Shown here piece after piece: positions 20,444 to 29,675 of a stretch of DNA of 64,000 nucleotides (position 1 is its first letter; each line of letters starts with the position of its first letter). Location of the stretch: positions 5,379,501 through 5,443,500 of the forward strand of contig NZ_LR134318.1 in NCBI RefSeq assembly GCF_900636825.1, written 5' to 3'. Made by a program: the position numbers and the translations under genes. Origin of the DNA: Pseudomonas fluorescens. GTDB taxonomy: Bacteria; Pseudomonadota; Gammaproteobacteria; Pseudomonadales; Pseudomonadaceae. The notes under the pieces are model-generated. The model saw only the letters and a list, made by a program, of their open reading frames with translations. It ran no database searches and was not told where the DNA came from.

Positions 20444-21733
20444 TTAGTAATCATCCCAGTCGTCGTAATGCTCGTCAGACTCTGGCTGACCATCATCGCG
20501 CTGCAGGTCTTCAGTTATGAATTTGACACGACAAACCTTATGCCTTACCAGCGTGTCAGGCACGTACTCAATCGCAGGCGTCTGCGATGAGGGGCTGCTA
20601 AGCAAATCATCTAGGTTCGTGAAAGCAGTTCTAGGCTCGAGTGAAGCCACCACGGCATGATTAAAAAGGGTCAGGTTTGTACCTTTCCGCACTTGAGCGG
20701 ATTCGAACAGCACACCGTCGAGCGGCGGGTCGAATTGTGTAGCTAGGTACTCCGCCATGACTTGTGTAGCTAGGTATTCGTGTTCCTGATTCGGAAGCAC
20801 CGGGACGGTAATTTTTGCGTGGAGTGTTTTCAAGAAGATGCGCCTACCCATTTGCTCTTCGTAGCTGGCTTCAAACGCACTCAACGGCCTCGCTTCGTAG
20901 GCTTCATCCAATGCAATGAAATCCAGGACGCGAACGGGTCTTGTGAGTTTGAATTCGCCGCTGACGACTCGTCCTCCTACTGGTGGGCGAAGCTCGGCAA
21001 CACAGGTTTTTCGGTCAAAAGCTCCGTAAAAAGCGGCCAATCCTTTAGGGTTCATTCGGCCAGCCCCTGCGACCTCCTTGGGTGGCGGGCCAAGTTCTGC
21101 AGCAGGGTTGCTAATGATCGAGTCGTATTCTGAAGCGGAATCACAGCGCCTGGCACGAAAGATCTGATCGTCGACAAGCTCTTTGACAACGGACATTGAT
21201 CCATTAGGGCTTTTGAAGGTTGAAAGCCCTCGAAACAGCCAGTCCAGAAAATCCTTGGCATGCTGACTAAAAAATCGATTTCCATGCTTCATTTCGTTCT
21301 GAAAATTTAGCCATCGAGCATCTGCTTCTCTTGGTCGAATCACTCTCCACTCATAGTTTTCATCATCACTGTACCTCGCGTCACCTCCTTGCATGATGTC
21401 GTAATGGGAGCTTTCGTTGAGGTCGCAGAGAACACGCTCGGCAACCGGGTCGTCCTCATCCAAACCAAGCAATTCTGCGACATAGAAGATAAGGGGGTCG
21501 CCAGTCTGCTCTGTTTCAGAGCGTTTCCCATTGTCATCGTACTGATCGTATATCGCTCCAGGATGGCAATACTTCTGGAGGACATCGTCGACCATGCTGA
21601 TAAGGTCTTCGAATGGGATAGCCTTACGCCTTTTTAAGCAGAACGAGCACTCCGCAGCCACGCCTGTTCGCCTGATCAACCCAATGAGATAGGCTTCGTT
21701 CAAGCATTGGTGGCAGATCAGGTCTTTGTCCAT
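20444..21733 (-). CDS. RES-domain protein with zinc-binding HEPN-associated N terminus
   Basis: The 429-residue protein starts with a zinc-ribbon-like pair (C7xxC10, C29xxC32), followed by a helical region typical of the N-terminal domain that precedes some RES domains. The RES domain starts around residue 190, with R193, R226 (GRMNPKG), Y236 and E247 (AELRPP). RES toxins break down NAD+ (by phosphorolysis or hydrolysis) and are usually paired with an Xre-type antitoxin. No antitoxin gene adjoins this one, and the extra N-terminal domain makes it larger than toxin-antitoxin RES proteins (about 150-230). I infer a sensor-plus-NADase defence protein. The active-site assignment is from alignment in mind only. 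Confidence 0.75.
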   Translation of the reverse strand: MDKDLICHQCLNEAYLIGLIRRTGVAAECSFCLKRRKAIPFEDLISMVDDVLQKYCHPGAIYDQYDDNGKRSETEQTGDPLIFYVAELLGLDEDDPVAERVLCDLNESSHYDIMQGGDARYSDDENYEWRVIRPREADARWLNFQNEMKHGNRFFSQHAKDFLDWLFRGLSTFKSPNGSMSVVKELVDDQIFRARRCDSASEYDSIISNPAAELGPPPKEVAGAGRMNPKGLAAFYGAFDRKTCVAELRPPVGGRVVSGEFKLTRPVRVLDFIALDEAYEARPLSAFEASYEEQMGRRIFLKTLHAKITVPVLPNQEHEYLATQVMAEYLATQFDPPLDGVLFESAQVRKGTNLTLFNHAVVASLEPRTAFTNLDDLLSSPSSQTPAIEYVPDTLVRHKVCRVKFITEDLQRDDGQPESDEHYDDWDDY

Positions 21734-21878
21734 GGGGCTGTGCCTAGCAAAGTTCAGATGGCGGTGATTCTAAGTCACCTTAGACGCTGAGCCCGATGGA
21801 AACTTGCTGGGTCTTAGTCTTCCGTCTTCAGGGCATGTCCTGGCAATCAGGTAGCGCAGGTGCACAGAGGTATGTCAC

Positions 21879-22355
21879 ATGAAGCAACCACTCTTCGATT
21901 TCGATCTCAAACGCGTTTCTCGCCAGCACTACATAACTGGCAAGGCCGCAATCAATTTCCCTCATCCAGGATGTATCACCGGTGGGTGGCACTTTCTGTC
22001 GTACTTTGACCGAGAGGCAGGGGTCGCCAAAGTATCGCTTGCAGGGATTCACTACCCAGATACCGACGCCTTTTTTGGTGGCACGGGCATCACTGATGTT
22101 ACCGAGCAGTTGAGGAAGCGTGGCTGGCCCGTAGAGGATAAAAGGCTCTTTATGGCTGATCACTACAGAGCTGCAGCAGACATGGTAGTGAAATGGTCGT
22201 TGAGCGATTCAAATCACTGCAGCTTAGAAGTCGCCGAATGGTTCCCTTCCCCTGAAGCAAGGAGTCGGTTGCTTAAGGTGCTGGATCTTGGCAAGCCCCA
22301 GCTTTCTGAACTGCACAGGCTGCAAAAAATGGAAGCTTGGCTAAGCTCGCAATAG
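21879..22355 (+). CDS. hypothetical protein
   Basis: The 158-residue soluble protein is divergent from the RES gene with 145 bases between starts. AGAGG lies about 10 bases upstream of the ATG. Recognisable features are only a GGWHFLSYFD segment and a helical C terminus. No family is assigned. It could be functionally linked to the RES protein, but the divergent arrangement does not require this. Confidence 0.6.
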   Translation: MKQPLFDFDLKRVSRQHYITGKAAINFPHPGCITGGWHFLSYFDREAGVAKVSLAGIHYPDTDAFFGGTGITDVTEQLRKRGWPVEDKRLFMADHYRAAADMVVKWSLSDSNHCSLEVAEWFPSPEARSRLLKVLDLGKPQLSELHRLQKMEAWLSSQ

Positions 22356-22419
22356 GTGATGACGTCAGGTTGGTCAGGAAGACAGCCGTTGGCATACGTG
22401 GCGAATGAGAGCAATGGAT

Positions 22420-22970
22420 ATGCGCAAGAAGTCCCCGTCATGGTTTGTCCCGCTCCTGATTATTTTTGCCCTCCTGTGGGCAATGGGGAAGAAAGACACG
22501 CCTCCAGCCCCGGTACAGCCACACGCTCTTAGCTCGCCGAATCCGCAAGCGTCGATTTCCCCGGCCTCACCGCCAACCCCGGCTCCTGCTCCTGCTCCTG
22601 CTCCTGCTTCCGCAACTGAGCACTTTGTGAGTGCTGATAATCTCAATATCAGGGATCAACCAGGTGGAAAGGTCATCTCCAAACTGAAGCGCGGGGAAAG
22701 GTTCAGGTCTTCGAAACGAGGAATGAATGGGCGCGCATCAGCATTGATGGTCAATCTTCGAAATGGATTTCGTCCAAGAGTCTATGCAGTGGGCCTGGCT
22801 GCTACGTTGTTCCGAAGCCCAGACCGTCGGCCCAGCTTCCACTGCCCGCTCGCCAACAGACTCCAGCTTACGGTTCCTCGTGCCCCTGTTCCTCTGGAAA
22901 CGTGTGTATAGGGCCTAGGGGTGGTCGATACTGCATTACCTCTGGCGGTAACAAGCGGTACGGCGTTTGA
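22420..22970 (+). pseudogene. SH3-domain protein with N-terminal membrane anchor, frameshifted
   Basis: The N-terminal part has a membrane helix (PSWFVPLLIIFALLW), then a Pro/Ala linker made by a CTCCTG-type DNA repeat, then the start of a bacterial SH3 domain (NLNIRDQPGGKVISKLKRGE). At about 22706 the frame breaks. In the other frame the expected SH3 continuation (VFETRNEWARIS ... KWISSKSLC) and a conserved Cys/Gly tail (CPCSSGNVCIGPRGGRYC) run on to a stop at 22968-22970. A single lost base, near TTCAGGTC, explains it. It is either a real mutation or a sequencing error. Without the shift the protein would be about 183 residues. Confidence 0.8.
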
Positions 22971-23153
22971 GCGATTATCTGATGACGTCTTGCCGGGGAT
23001 TACACTCTCGCAGGCGCTTTAGCCTGTAAACGAGCCGATCTCTTGACGAGGTTTCGTTGCAGACGGATATGTATTGGCTATGAATCCGTAACCACCTGAC
23101 TCAACAACCATGTGGTTCAACTTCATTTTTGATTTTCCAGCTCAGGGCTAAAC

Positions 23154-24716
23154 ATGCACACCATACGGAAAGTGGTAATTCAGAATTTCAAAAAATTCAA
23201 AACGCTCACGCTCGATTTTGAGTCTGGGAAGAATGTGCTGATTGGCAACAATGAGGCAGGAAAAAGCAGCATTTTGCTCGCGCTAGACCTCGCGCTCGGC
23301 GGGAGTCGCAACCGCATTGAAGCTCTGGGTGCAGAAGCTCTGCTCAACAAGGATTCGGTTGACACTTTCCTTGCTGGGGAGAAGAGCCTGGAGAAACTAC
23401 CTGAGCTGATAGTCGACGTTTTCCTAGAGGAAGGTGACGACGAAGGCCTGTATGGAACCAACAACTCCCACCAGCGCCAGACTGACGGCGTGCGCATGAT
23501 CCTTGCGGTGATGGCCGAGTATGGCGAAGCGGTGCAAGCCATCTTGGCTGATGATCAACCGAACTTCCCATTCGAATATTATGCGGTGCGGTTTGAAACG
23601 TTCGCCGGCAGACCCTACGCAGCATTCAACCGCCCCATTAAGCACATGATGCTAGACGGTTCACGTATTGATGGCGATCACGCGTCTCGTGAATACACCC
23701 GAGCCGTTTACGCTTTCAACGCCCCCGTTGAAGACCGCTATAAACTTGAAAACCTGTACCGCCAAGGCAAGCAGGCTTTTACAGGACAACATCTCGCAGC
23801 GCTCAACGCTGACCTACCCGCGTATCAGTTTGACGTACGGAGTAGCGTCCGGTCGAACCTGGAAACTGACCTAATCATCACGGAAGACAATATTCCGCTT
23901 GAGAACCACGGCAAAGGAAGGCAGTGCTTCATCAAGACTGAATTTGCGCTGAGCAAGCACAAGCAAGGCGGCTTGGATGTAATGCTCTTGGAGGAGCCTG
24001 AGAACCACCTCAGCCATTCCTCCATGAAAGCACTCGTCGCCAAGCTAGCGGAAAACGAGAGCACCCAGCTTTTCATTGCAACCCACAGCAGCCATATCTG
24101 CTCAAGGCTTGATCTTCGGCACGCCCTTTTGATCGGCCCGAATGCAGCTGCTGGCTCACTTAAAGCCCTATCACCTGACACCGCAGAATTCTTCATGAAG
24201 GCCCCGGACAACAACGTCCTGGAGTTCGCGCTCTCGAAGAAGGTGATATTGGTTGAAGGTGATGCTGAATTCATCCTGGTGGAAGAGTTCTATAAGCAAT
24301 TTACAAATGGGCGTCTACCGCATGTCGATGACGTTCACATAATCTCTATTGGGGGCACCAGCTTCAAAAGGTACATGGAGCTCGCTAACCTGCTCGGAAT
24401 TCGAGTCGCAGCCATACGAGACAATGACAAGGATTATCAGAAAAACTGCGTAGAAAACTACGTCGACTTCGCTTCGGACAATGCCAAAGTCTTTGCCGAC
24501 AAAGACAATGACCGTTCAACCTTCGAAATAGGGTTGCACAACGACAACGAGGAAACCTGCAAGACCGTCTTCGGCCCAGGACGAAAAACTCTCTCCCCCT
24601 TGGAATACATGCTGGCAAACAAGGCAGAAGCCGCGTTTGAGCTGCTCAAGGGAAAGCCCGGTGAGCTGACCGTTCCGGCCTACATCGCGGAGGCAATCCA
24701 ATGGATAAACGAGTGA
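23154..24716 (+). CDS. gajA: OLD-family ATPase/TOPRIM nuclease, GajA-like (Gabija)
   Basis: The 520-residue protein has an ABC-type ATPase N-terminal half: Walker A GNNEAGKSS at 31-39, a Walker B-like LEEPENHLS near 280, and a THSSH H-loop near 305. The TOPRIM nuclease domain follows, with VEGDAE (E368) and the acidic DND at 423-425. This is the architecture of GajA, which nicks DNA in the Gabija anti-phage system when nucleotides are depleted. It is somewhat shorter than the founding GajA (about 580). The next gene overlaps by 16 bases and encodes a UvrD-like helicase, as required for Gabija. All key residues look intact. Confidence 0.85.
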   Translation: MHTIRKVVIQNFKKFKTLTLDFESGKNVLIGNNEAGKSSILLALDLALGGSRNRIEALGAEALLNKDSVDTFLAGEKSLEKLPELIVDVFLEEGDDEGLYGTNNSHQRQTDGVRMILAVMAEYGEAVQAILADDQPNFPFEYYAVRFETFAGRPYAAFNRPIKHMMLDGSRIDGDHASREYTRAVYAFNAPVEDRYKLENLYRQGKQAFTGQHLAALNADLPAYQFDVRSSVRSNLETDLIITEDNIPLENHGKGRQCFIKTEFALSKHKQGGLDVMLLEEPENHLSHSSMKALVAKLAENESTQLFIATHSSHICSRLDLRHALLIGPNAAAGSLKALSPDTAEFFMKAPDNNVLEFALSKKVILVEGDAEFILVEEFYKQFTNGRLPHVDDVHIISIGGTSFKRYMELANLLGIRVAAIRDNDKDYQKNCVENYVDFASDNAKVFADKDNDRSTFEIGLHNDNEETCKTVFGPGRKTLSPLEYMLANKAEAAFELLKGKPGELTVPAYIAEAIQWINE

Positions 24717-25735
24717 TGTTCGCTGTGGCAGGGTCAGGGAAGACCACCTTGCTCGTGAAGCGTCTGAGCCTAGAAAAGCGCGCACTGATAATCACCTACA
24801 CGGAGAACAACTATCGCCATTTGCGCGATAGCATCATCAAACGGTTTGGCCATGTGCCGAAAAACATCAACTTGCTGAGTTATTTCACGTTCCTTTATAG
24901 CTTCTGCTATCGCCCTCTGCTGCAAGTGCATATGCATACGCGGGGAATCAGCTTTCGAGCTCCGCACGCCCGTACGCTAAAGCTCAAACGGGACAATATG
25001 GCGTATTACGCCACTACAAGCGGCAGCGTTTACCACAATCGCCTCGCCAAGCTCCTAGAGACCGCTAATGCAATTCCTGACGTGATGGCGCGGATGGAGC
25101 GCTTTTACGATGAGTTTTATGTCGACGAAGTTCAAGACCTAGCAGGCCATGACTTCAACCTGCTAATGGCATTAGCGAAAGCCAAACTTGAGATGCTGTT
25201 TGTAGGTGACTTCTACCAACATACGTTCGACACCAGTCGTGATGGAAACGTGAATAGCTCGCTACACGCTGACATTGGCAAATACGAAAAGCTTTTTCAA
25301 AAGGCGGGCGTGACCGTCGACAAGGAGACATTGAGTCGAAGCTGGAGGTGTGGCATCACCGTATGTGATTTTATCCGCACACATCTCCAGATTGACATGC
25401 AGTCACAGCATACGTATGAAACCGAAATCATTCCTCTGTCCAATCAAGTGGATGCTAACGCCGTGCACGCGGATGGCAACGTGGTGAAGCTGTTCTACCA
25501 GGAGCATTACAAATACGGGTGTCTGTCTAACAACTGGGGCGCTAGTAAGGGTTTGGATCACTACAACGATGTGTGCGTAGTGCTGGGTACTACTCACTGG
25601 AAGATCTACCAGACATCCTCGCTTGCCGCGCTCCCTCCACAGACAAAAAACAAACTCTATGTTGCCTTCTCACGGACTCGCGGAAGGCTCTACCTAGCGC
25701 CCGAAACACTTTTCAAACCATTTAAAACGGACTAG
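24701..25735 (+). CDS. gajB: UvrD-like helicase, GajB-like (Gabija), compact form
   Basis: The 344-residue protein begins inside gajA. It has Walker A FAVAGSGKTT at 8-17, Walker B FYVDEVQD near 139, a LSRSWRCG segment (motif IV-like) and the C-terminal VAFSRTRGRLYL (motif VI). At about 344 residues it is well below founding GajB (about 490), so helicase subdomains 1B/2B are probably reduced. In Gabija, GajB senses DNA ends and works with GajA in a large complex. Expression is surely coupled to gajA through the overlap. Confidence 0.82.
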   Translation: MDKRVMFAVAGSGKTTLLVKRLSLEKRALIITYTENNYRHLRDSIIKRFGHVPKNINLLSYFTFLYSFCYRPLLQVHMHTRGISFRAPHARTLKLKRDNMAYYATTSGSVYHNRLAKLLETANAIPDVMARMERFYDEFYVDEVQDLAGHDFNLLMALAKAKLEMLFVGDFYQHTFDTSRDGNVNSSLHADIGKYEKLFQKAGVTVDKETLSRSWRCGITVCDFIRTHLQIDMQSQHTYETEIIPLSNQVDANAVHADGNVVKLFYQEHYKYGCLSNNWGASKGLDHYNDVCVVLGTTHWKIYQTSSLAALPPQTKNKLYVAFSRTRGRLYLAPETLFKPFKTD

Positions 25736-25829
25736 GTCGTAGCCATGGGTGGTGATGTATGGCGTAAGACCTTGTCCAGAAAGTATGCTCAGTATGAAGG
25801 GGAACCGCTGGGCATGACACCTAGCGTGA

Positions 25830-26456
25830 TCAGTCGAAAGACTGGCCCTGCTCCATCTCCCCAATCCAGCTGTATGTGCCGTTTAGCCAAACGAAGACGC
25901 TGTTGAGCACCTCGCGCAAGTGCCGGATGTTGATATGCGTAACGTCTGGGAGATGGTCTTTACCACTGTTGGTCGTCGCATACCGAAACGCCATCGAGTC
26001 TGGGTCGACGTTGTCCAACTGGCGAATGAACTCGTGAACAGCAGTAGCGTTGACGTCAGAGCGCTCTAGACCCAAGTCCTTGAGCAGATGACGCAACTCC
26101 GACCACAGAGGCATCAACGGATGCTTGTCGTAGTTCTTGGGCTCTTTGCCTGTCAGAGCGCGAGCACTCTTTAGCATCAGCTTGAACTGCAGCTCCAAGG
26201 AATGGCGGTACAGAAAAAGCAAGGGATAAATGCCGCTATCCAATGGCACCTGACGATTCGCCATAGCCTCCACAAGACCGTCGGCGGCATCTTTGTATGC
26301 AAAAGCATAGAGGTCGACACGAAAGTGAGACGAGTTCAGCATCGCGTTGTACTGCCAATCTTCACCCTGGATAAACAGCTGCTGGCCGGAGAAGTCTGCC
26401 GGCCACTGGATGGCCTCAAGCTCCGGGTCGAGCATCGGTGGCGATTCCTCATCCAT
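25830..26456 (-). CDS. helical protein, HEPN-like, unknown function
   Basis: The 208-residue protein contains YPLLFLYRHSLELQFKLML (about 80-98) followed by further helices and a conserved HEFIRQLDNVDPDS segment. This kind of 'YRHxLE' helix recurs in HEPN-like proteins of defence islands, but the canonical RxxxxH ribonuclease motif is not clear. It is convergent with the Gabija pair, with 94 bases between the ends. It may be an independent gene; no function is assigned. Confidence 0.6.
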   Translation of the reverse strand: MDEESPPMLDPELEAIQWPADFSGQQLFIQGEDWQYNAMLNSSHFRVDLYAFAYKDAADGLVEAMANRQVPLDSGIYPLLFLYRHSLELQFKLMLKSARALTGKEPKNYDKHPLMPLWSELRHLLKDLGLERSDVNATAVHEFIRQLDNVDPDSMAFRYATTNSGKDHLPDVTHINIRHLREVLNSVFVWLNGTYSWIGEMEQGQSFD

Positions 26457-26657
26457 GTCGTCTTCTCACGTTGGCCAGTCCATGGTTCAGAACTTTACGA
26501 ATCTGGGTGGACTATCGGCAACCAGTAGGTGGTTTTCTGGCTTGGGCTACTGTACGAGAAAGCGTGATCTCAGGTTGAGGTCACAGTGTCCTTTTTGCGG
26601 GGACATCGAAAAATGGCTCTGATCCATGCTGGGCAGGGTTTGGTGCCTAATTGAGCC

Positions 26658-27113
26658 TCAACCGCCAACGTACCACAGCCGGTTAACTGTGCTCTTGGGC
26701 AGTTCTAATTGCCGGCAAACCTCCGCTTGAGAAAGGCCTGCCGCCTTGAGATCGCGCACCGCTTTGAGTCTTTCTGCGGCAGCGATTCTCTGGGGCGTAG
26801 TGAGCTTTTGGGGTTCGGCAGGTAGCTGCTCATCAAGAACACCGAGCTGCATGAGTTCTTTCATTGTGTCATTCAGAACTGAGCGCGCGGTCTTGCCTTC
26901 ATCGGCTGCGGCCACCAGTGTGAGGAAGGAGAGTGGCATTAGGCCTAGCGCTTTAGCTAAATCGGCACTGAGATCGACGGTAGCCGATGTCGTCGATGCT
27001 TCCAAGCGGCTTATGTGTGCTTGATCAGTCTGTTGCTGGAGGTCTGCTTGCGACAACCCATGTCGAACCCTCAGCCACTGTAGCGTTGCCGCATATGCCT
27101 TCCGCAAAGACAT
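26658..27113 (-). CDS. XRE-family transcriptional regulator with two helix-turn-helix motifs
   Basis: The 151-residue protein has an N-terminal XRE helix-turn-helix (LRVRHGLSQADLQQQTDQAHISRLE, about 14-38) and a second, Hin-type helix-turn-helix at the C terminus (LKAAGLSQAEVCRQLELPKSTVNR). The start at 27113 was chosen because the XRE domain begins there and GGAG is upstream. It is divergent from the next gene with 158 bases between starts, so it may control both. It is too long for a simple antitoxin. Confidence 0.8.
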   Translation of the reverse strand: MSLRKAYAATLQWLRVRHGLSQADLQQQTDQAHISRLEASTTSATVDLSADLAKALGLMPLSFLTLVAAADEGKTARSVLNDTMKELMQLGVLDEQLPAEPQKLTTPQRIAAAERLKAVRDLKAAGLSQAEVCRQLELPKSTVNRLWYVGG

Positions 27114-27271
27114 CCAGCGCACCTCTCCACAAAAGGAGACGGTATGCCCCGTTTGATGAGTTCCACACAAATGTATATAGTCATTGCGGTGGAACTACCG
27201 GTGCGCCACCTTTGCGATTCTGTACGTGCGCAGAGCCCTATTTTCTTTGTCGCCAAGAGGATCATCAATTT

Positions 27272-27667
27272 ATGACTAATTCTTCTGAGCACGAGCTGCT
27301 ACCGGAAGGGGAAATCTCCTCTGCTGGCACGTCGCTGTCTCATGCAGAAGTGGAAGTATTGGTCGCGGGGCGCTTCGGTCGTAAGCCTTTTTGCACCGTC
27401 GAGGACTGGGTCATCTTTCACGTCGACGAGTCCCCAGAATCGCTCGCGAAAGTACGAGCTACTGGTCTGGAGCCGATGTTCATGTATGCCCATTGCGTCA
27501 TTCATGACGGTCATGGCCGGTTTCCGCCAGGGGGCTGGGTGCGCTCGACCCTGTGTAAATCGTTCGACGGTGTTTGCCTGTTCGAGACGCGAAACACGGT
27601 GTACGTGCTTTTGGGACAAGGGCGCGAGATGACTGCCTCGCTGAAGACAATATTTGGCTTATGTTAA
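27272..27667 (+). CDS. hypothetical protein, possibly DUF6957
   Basis: The 131-residue protein has a variable N terminus followed by the block CTVEDWVIFHVDESPESL, MYAHCVIHDGHGRF, GGWVRST and FETRNTVYVLLGQGRE. I recall this as a Pseudomonas accessory family (my best guess is DUF6957) of unknown role. AAGAGG lies 11 bases before the ATG at 27272. It is divergent from the XRE regulator. Confidence 0.6.
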   Translation: MTNSSEHELLPEGEISSAGTSLSHAEVEVLVAGRFGRKPFCTVEDWVIFHVDESPESLAKVRATGLEPMFMYAHCVIHDGHGRFPPGGWVRSTLCKSFDGVCLFETRNTVYVLLGQGREMTASLKTIFGLC

Positions 27668-27709
27668 TCGCAGGCGCACTTCGCGGGCCTGCTCAACACG
27701 AGATACAAG

Positions 27710-28180
27710 ATGTTCAGGATTAGCATGCAAGACCAGGCCGGCCCGGTGGGAATGTTCGGGGACGGTCTCGCTCATTTTCACGCGGTGTCGCGATCCCTAG
27801 TCACTCATTGGTATCACGTGAGCCTGAAGCGTCGACACGAAGATCGCCTCGTAGCCTACGAGGAGATGTTGAGCGACGAGCCCCGTCTGGTTGAGCTGCT
27901 GGTCTCTCAGAACGAGAACTTGCTCGTGCAGGAAGTCCAAGTCGTCACTCCAGGGTGGATGAACAAGGGGTCTAGCTGGAGGATGGAGAAGCTGACCTCG
28001 CTCGCCATGGGACTCAATCAAGCTGAAGTGCCAATCTGCGTCTTGAAGGTCGAGAGCGGTGATGTGTACGTCAATACTCATCAGCGTGATTTTGATGTTG
28101 AGTCTCTGACTGGCTTGAAGGAGCTATACCGGAGGACGGCTCCAGAGAGCACCGTAACCTGTGTATCGAGAGGTTCGTAA
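27710..28180 (+). CDS. hypothetical protein
   Basis: The 156-residue soluble protein has no recognised domain. An alternative start at 27725 has AGGA in front of it and cannot be excluded. It precedes the next gene by only 2 bases, so the two are likely one transcript, possibly with the gene ending at 27667. Confidence 0.5.
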   Translation: MFRISMQDQAGPVGMFGDGLAHFHAVSRSLVTHWYHVSLKRRHEDRLVAYEEMLSDEPRLVELLVSQNENLLVQEVQVVTPGWMNKGSSWRMEKLTSLAMGLNQAEVPICVLKVESGDVYVNTHQRDFDVESLTGLKELYRRTAPESTVTCVSRGS

Positions 28181-28182
28181 CC

Positions 28183-28572
28183 ATGGAAGAGATCAACACG
28201 GTCGCAGTCGATTTGCACGTGAAACGCTACTCGGACGTCGACCTTCTTCGCATCGCCAAAGCAGTGAATCAAGACTACAACGGGCTGGTCACTGCCTACC
28301 TGGTGAATGTCCATATTCATGCGTGCAGTGCTGTTGGTGTGGTGTTCGGTCACATTTGCCCTGGGCCGTACCAACGATTAGCAGATGGTCGGCTGATTCG
28401 GACATCCGACATTCAGTCCGTAACGAAGGAAGGCAGGTTTTGGGTTATCAACACGGTCAACTCCAAGTACGTGATTGCGACGTTTAGGCGTGACGTCGGG
28501 CGCCGCAGCTTGCGTGAGTTCTTACGTATAGCAGGCGCCAGGTATCTGCCAACGCCTGATCGACTGCAATAA
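28183..28572 (+). CDS. hypothetical protein
   Basis: The 129-residue protein starts 2 bases after the stop of the preceding gene. A segment around residues 60-100 (GPYQRLADGRLIRTSDIQSVT, WVINTVNSKYVI) looks like a beta-rich fold found in small unknown proteins of Pseudomonas. No catalytic motif is seen. Confidence 0.55.
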   Translation: MEEINTVAVDLHVKRYSDVDLLRIAKAVNQDYNGLVTAYLVNVHIHACSAVGVVFGHICPGPYQRLADGRLIRTSDIQSVTKEGRFWVINTVNSKYVIATFRRDVGRRSLREFLRIAGARYLPTPDRLQ

Positions 28573-28655
28573 ATTCTGCATCGTTGTTGTACGGTAGCCC
28601 TTTGCGATGTTCTGCTGCGGCAAAAGGCTTTAAGGCGATCAGCCAGTACACGGAA

Positions 28656-29417
28656 CTATCTCAGAGTCGGTCTCTGCCGGAGTGTAGGGCCGAACCGCGT
28701 GGACAGATACCGCTTGGCGTACCCGCTGATGAATTTATAACCTTCATCGATAGTCAGAGATGCTGTCTTGATTTCCTTCGCCTGCTGCTTGAATCCATGC
28801 CGCGACTCAAAGCCACTGATCGAAAAATTGTTAGCAGTCAGCTCAAAGCTTTTCTGAATCTTTTTGTCTACAGGCACATTTAAACCGTACTTCGCCGTAT
28901 AGGACTCAATTGTTTCGAGAATCTTGTAATAGGTAGTCCAACCGCCCTTTTGCTCAAACAGCTTGACCAAGTGGTAAGCGTCTTGGTACTCGCAAGCAAG
29001 CGATACAAGGTGAAAAACTAACGCGCTATCTTCGCGTTCCCTGCCTCGCTTCGCTGAGGCTGGGAGAGCACCGAGAAGGCCATGCAAATTACGCTTTTCG
29101 GCGTAGTTTACGCTCCGGCCCTCACGCAAGAGGCGCGCAATCCGGAAGGGGTGTCGCTGGTTCCACAGCAAAGCCATTGCTCCGTTGAACAGCGACAGAA
29201 GCTCGTGCGCTACCTGCCAGGCCACATCAGGGTCATCTTCGATATCGCCGAAATGTGAGGAACTGAAGCTGAAGTGGTCATTTGTGCAGTCGAGGTAGTC
29301 GTCGACTCCTCCCCACACCCAAAAATGCCCGTTGTTATCGTTCTCGCGAGAAAGCTGATGCAAGTACATCGGAATGCCGCTGGTAAGTTCGACTTCCCAT
29401 TCAATTGTGGAGCTCAT
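28656..29417 (-). CDS. hypothetical protein
   Basis: The 253-residue soluble protein begins MSSTIEWEVELTSGIPMYL. The N-terminal 90 residues are beta-rich and aromatic; the rest is helical with many charged residues. Nothing is recognised. It faces the two-gene unit before it. Upstream (29418-29675) 258 bases hold no gene that I can support. Confidence 0.55.
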   Translation of the reverse strand: MSSTIEWEVELTSGIPMYLHQLSRENDNNGHFWVWGGVDDYLDCTNDHFSFSSSHFGDIEDDPDVAWQVAHELLSLFNGAMALLWNQRHPFRIARLLREGRSVNYAEKRNLHGLLGALPASAKRGREREDSALVFHLVSLACEYQDAYHLVKLFEQKGGWTTYYKILETIESYTAKYGLNVPVDKKIQKSFELTANNFSISGFESRHGFKQQAKEIKTASLTIDEGYKFISGYAKRYLSTRFGPTLRQRPTLR

Positions 29418-29675
29418 TTAGGGTCGTAACCTCAAAATCCTGGGATTGGCAGCCTGCTGCCATGCTTAAAAGGCAGTGAATCTAAGACAGGCTGCTGCAG
29501 GTCTGCAATAGGGATGCGTTCTCACAACCAACCCTGCCACCGAATTAGCTAAAACGGAATTGGTCGTCAAACTGGATCTACGCCTTTCTAGACACCGGCG
29601 GGACGGTCAGACGACACTACAAAAAGATCAATGATGTCCTCTGCGCTGGTCAGGATACCCCCTCCCTCGGCTCAC

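Noticed and set aside
20444..21733. Xre-RES toxin-antitoxin pair
   Set aside because: No adjoining Xre antitoxin; the nearest XRE gene lies about 5 kb away and has a different architecture.
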